Assembly (NCBI GenBank): GCA_900322165.1 | Contig: ONYR01000200.1 | Span: 1 to 5,647, forward strand | Source: an uncultured Eubacteriales bacterium | GTDB taxonomy: Bacteria > Bacillota > Clostridia > Lachnospirales > Bianqueaceae | Length of the DNA: 5,647 nucleotides | Direction of reading: 5' to 3' | Shown: one piece after another, positions 5,611-5,647 of the stretch | Layout: each line of letters starts with the position of its first letter | How positions within the stretch are numbered: the first letter of the stretch is position 1 | The notes under the pieces: generated by a model | What the model was told of the DNA's origin: nothing | What the model saw: only the letters and a program-made list of their open reading frames with translations | Database searches by the model: none | Made by a program: the position numbers and the translations under genes

Positions 5611-5647
5611 GTTGTTCCCGAATGATGCTAATAGCAGATACACAGGC
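5611..5647 (-). pseudogene. Upstream piece of the interrupted DUF4143 gene, cut by the window edge
   Basis: On the minus strand from 5646 the frame reads PVYLLLASFGNN and then meets TGA at 5610-5608. In DUF4143 proteins a segment of the form I/V-Y-L-L...N-N normally comes just before the KR..KTPKLYF segment, which here lies in a different frame downstream. Removing 50 nt (5561-5610) or 56 nt (5555-5610) joins the two frames and gives FGNN(NN)LAKRIIKTPK. Only 12 codons are visible, so this rests on a short match; the rest of the gene is beyond the right edge. Confidence 0.5.

Overview
The window looks like an ordinary chromosomal stretch of an anaerobic Gram-positive bacterium, most likely Bacillota (Clostridia-like). 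The evidence is A/G-rich Shine-Dalgarno sites close to ATG starts, clean sigma-A type promoters, a dUTPase with the GVIDSDYY motif and N-terminal extension that I associate with Firmicutes enzymes, and a DUF4143 protein of Firmicutes type. Base composition is moderately GC-rich over most of the window (about 68% GC in 4321-4380) and falls sharply at the right end (about 35% over 5221-5340). No lineage marker is present, so the taxonomic call is soft.

Layout: (1) 1-637, the 3' part of an M20D-type metal-dependent amidohydrolase entering from the left edge. (2) 638-807, a structured intergenic region with three inverted repeats. (3) 808-1995, a polytopic membrane protein of unrecognised family, probably a transporter; its true start is the ATG at 808, not the open frame further upstream. 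(4) 1996-2125, an intergenic region with a 17-nt palindrome next to a strong promoter. (5) 2126-3493, a complete MATE-family multidrug/cation antiporter. (6) 3494-3651, an intergenic region with an extended -10 promoter, a tandem 10-bp repeat over its -35 and a GC-rich 5'-UTR hairpin. (7) 3652-4179, a complete dUTPase, followed after 12 nt by (8) 4192-5115, a cysteine-rich protein resembling the peptidase U32 family; the two form a probable operon. (9) 5126-5647, minus strand and convergent, the C-terminal part of a DUF4143-type ATPase whose frame is broken near the right edge by about 50 nt built around a perfect 11-bp inverted repeat.

How they may work together: the amidohydrolase and the membrane protein are co-oriented and could pair substrate uptake with hydrolysis, but the 170-nt gap makes this an inference only. 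The MATE exporter has its own promoter and possible operator. The dUTPase controls dUTP; why it is paired with a U32-like protein is unclear. I see no CRISPR array, tRNA, rRNA, integrase, transposase or defence system. The parts most worth a second look are the palindrome-interrupted DUF4143 gene, the Cys-rich U32-like protein and the unassigned membrane protein.
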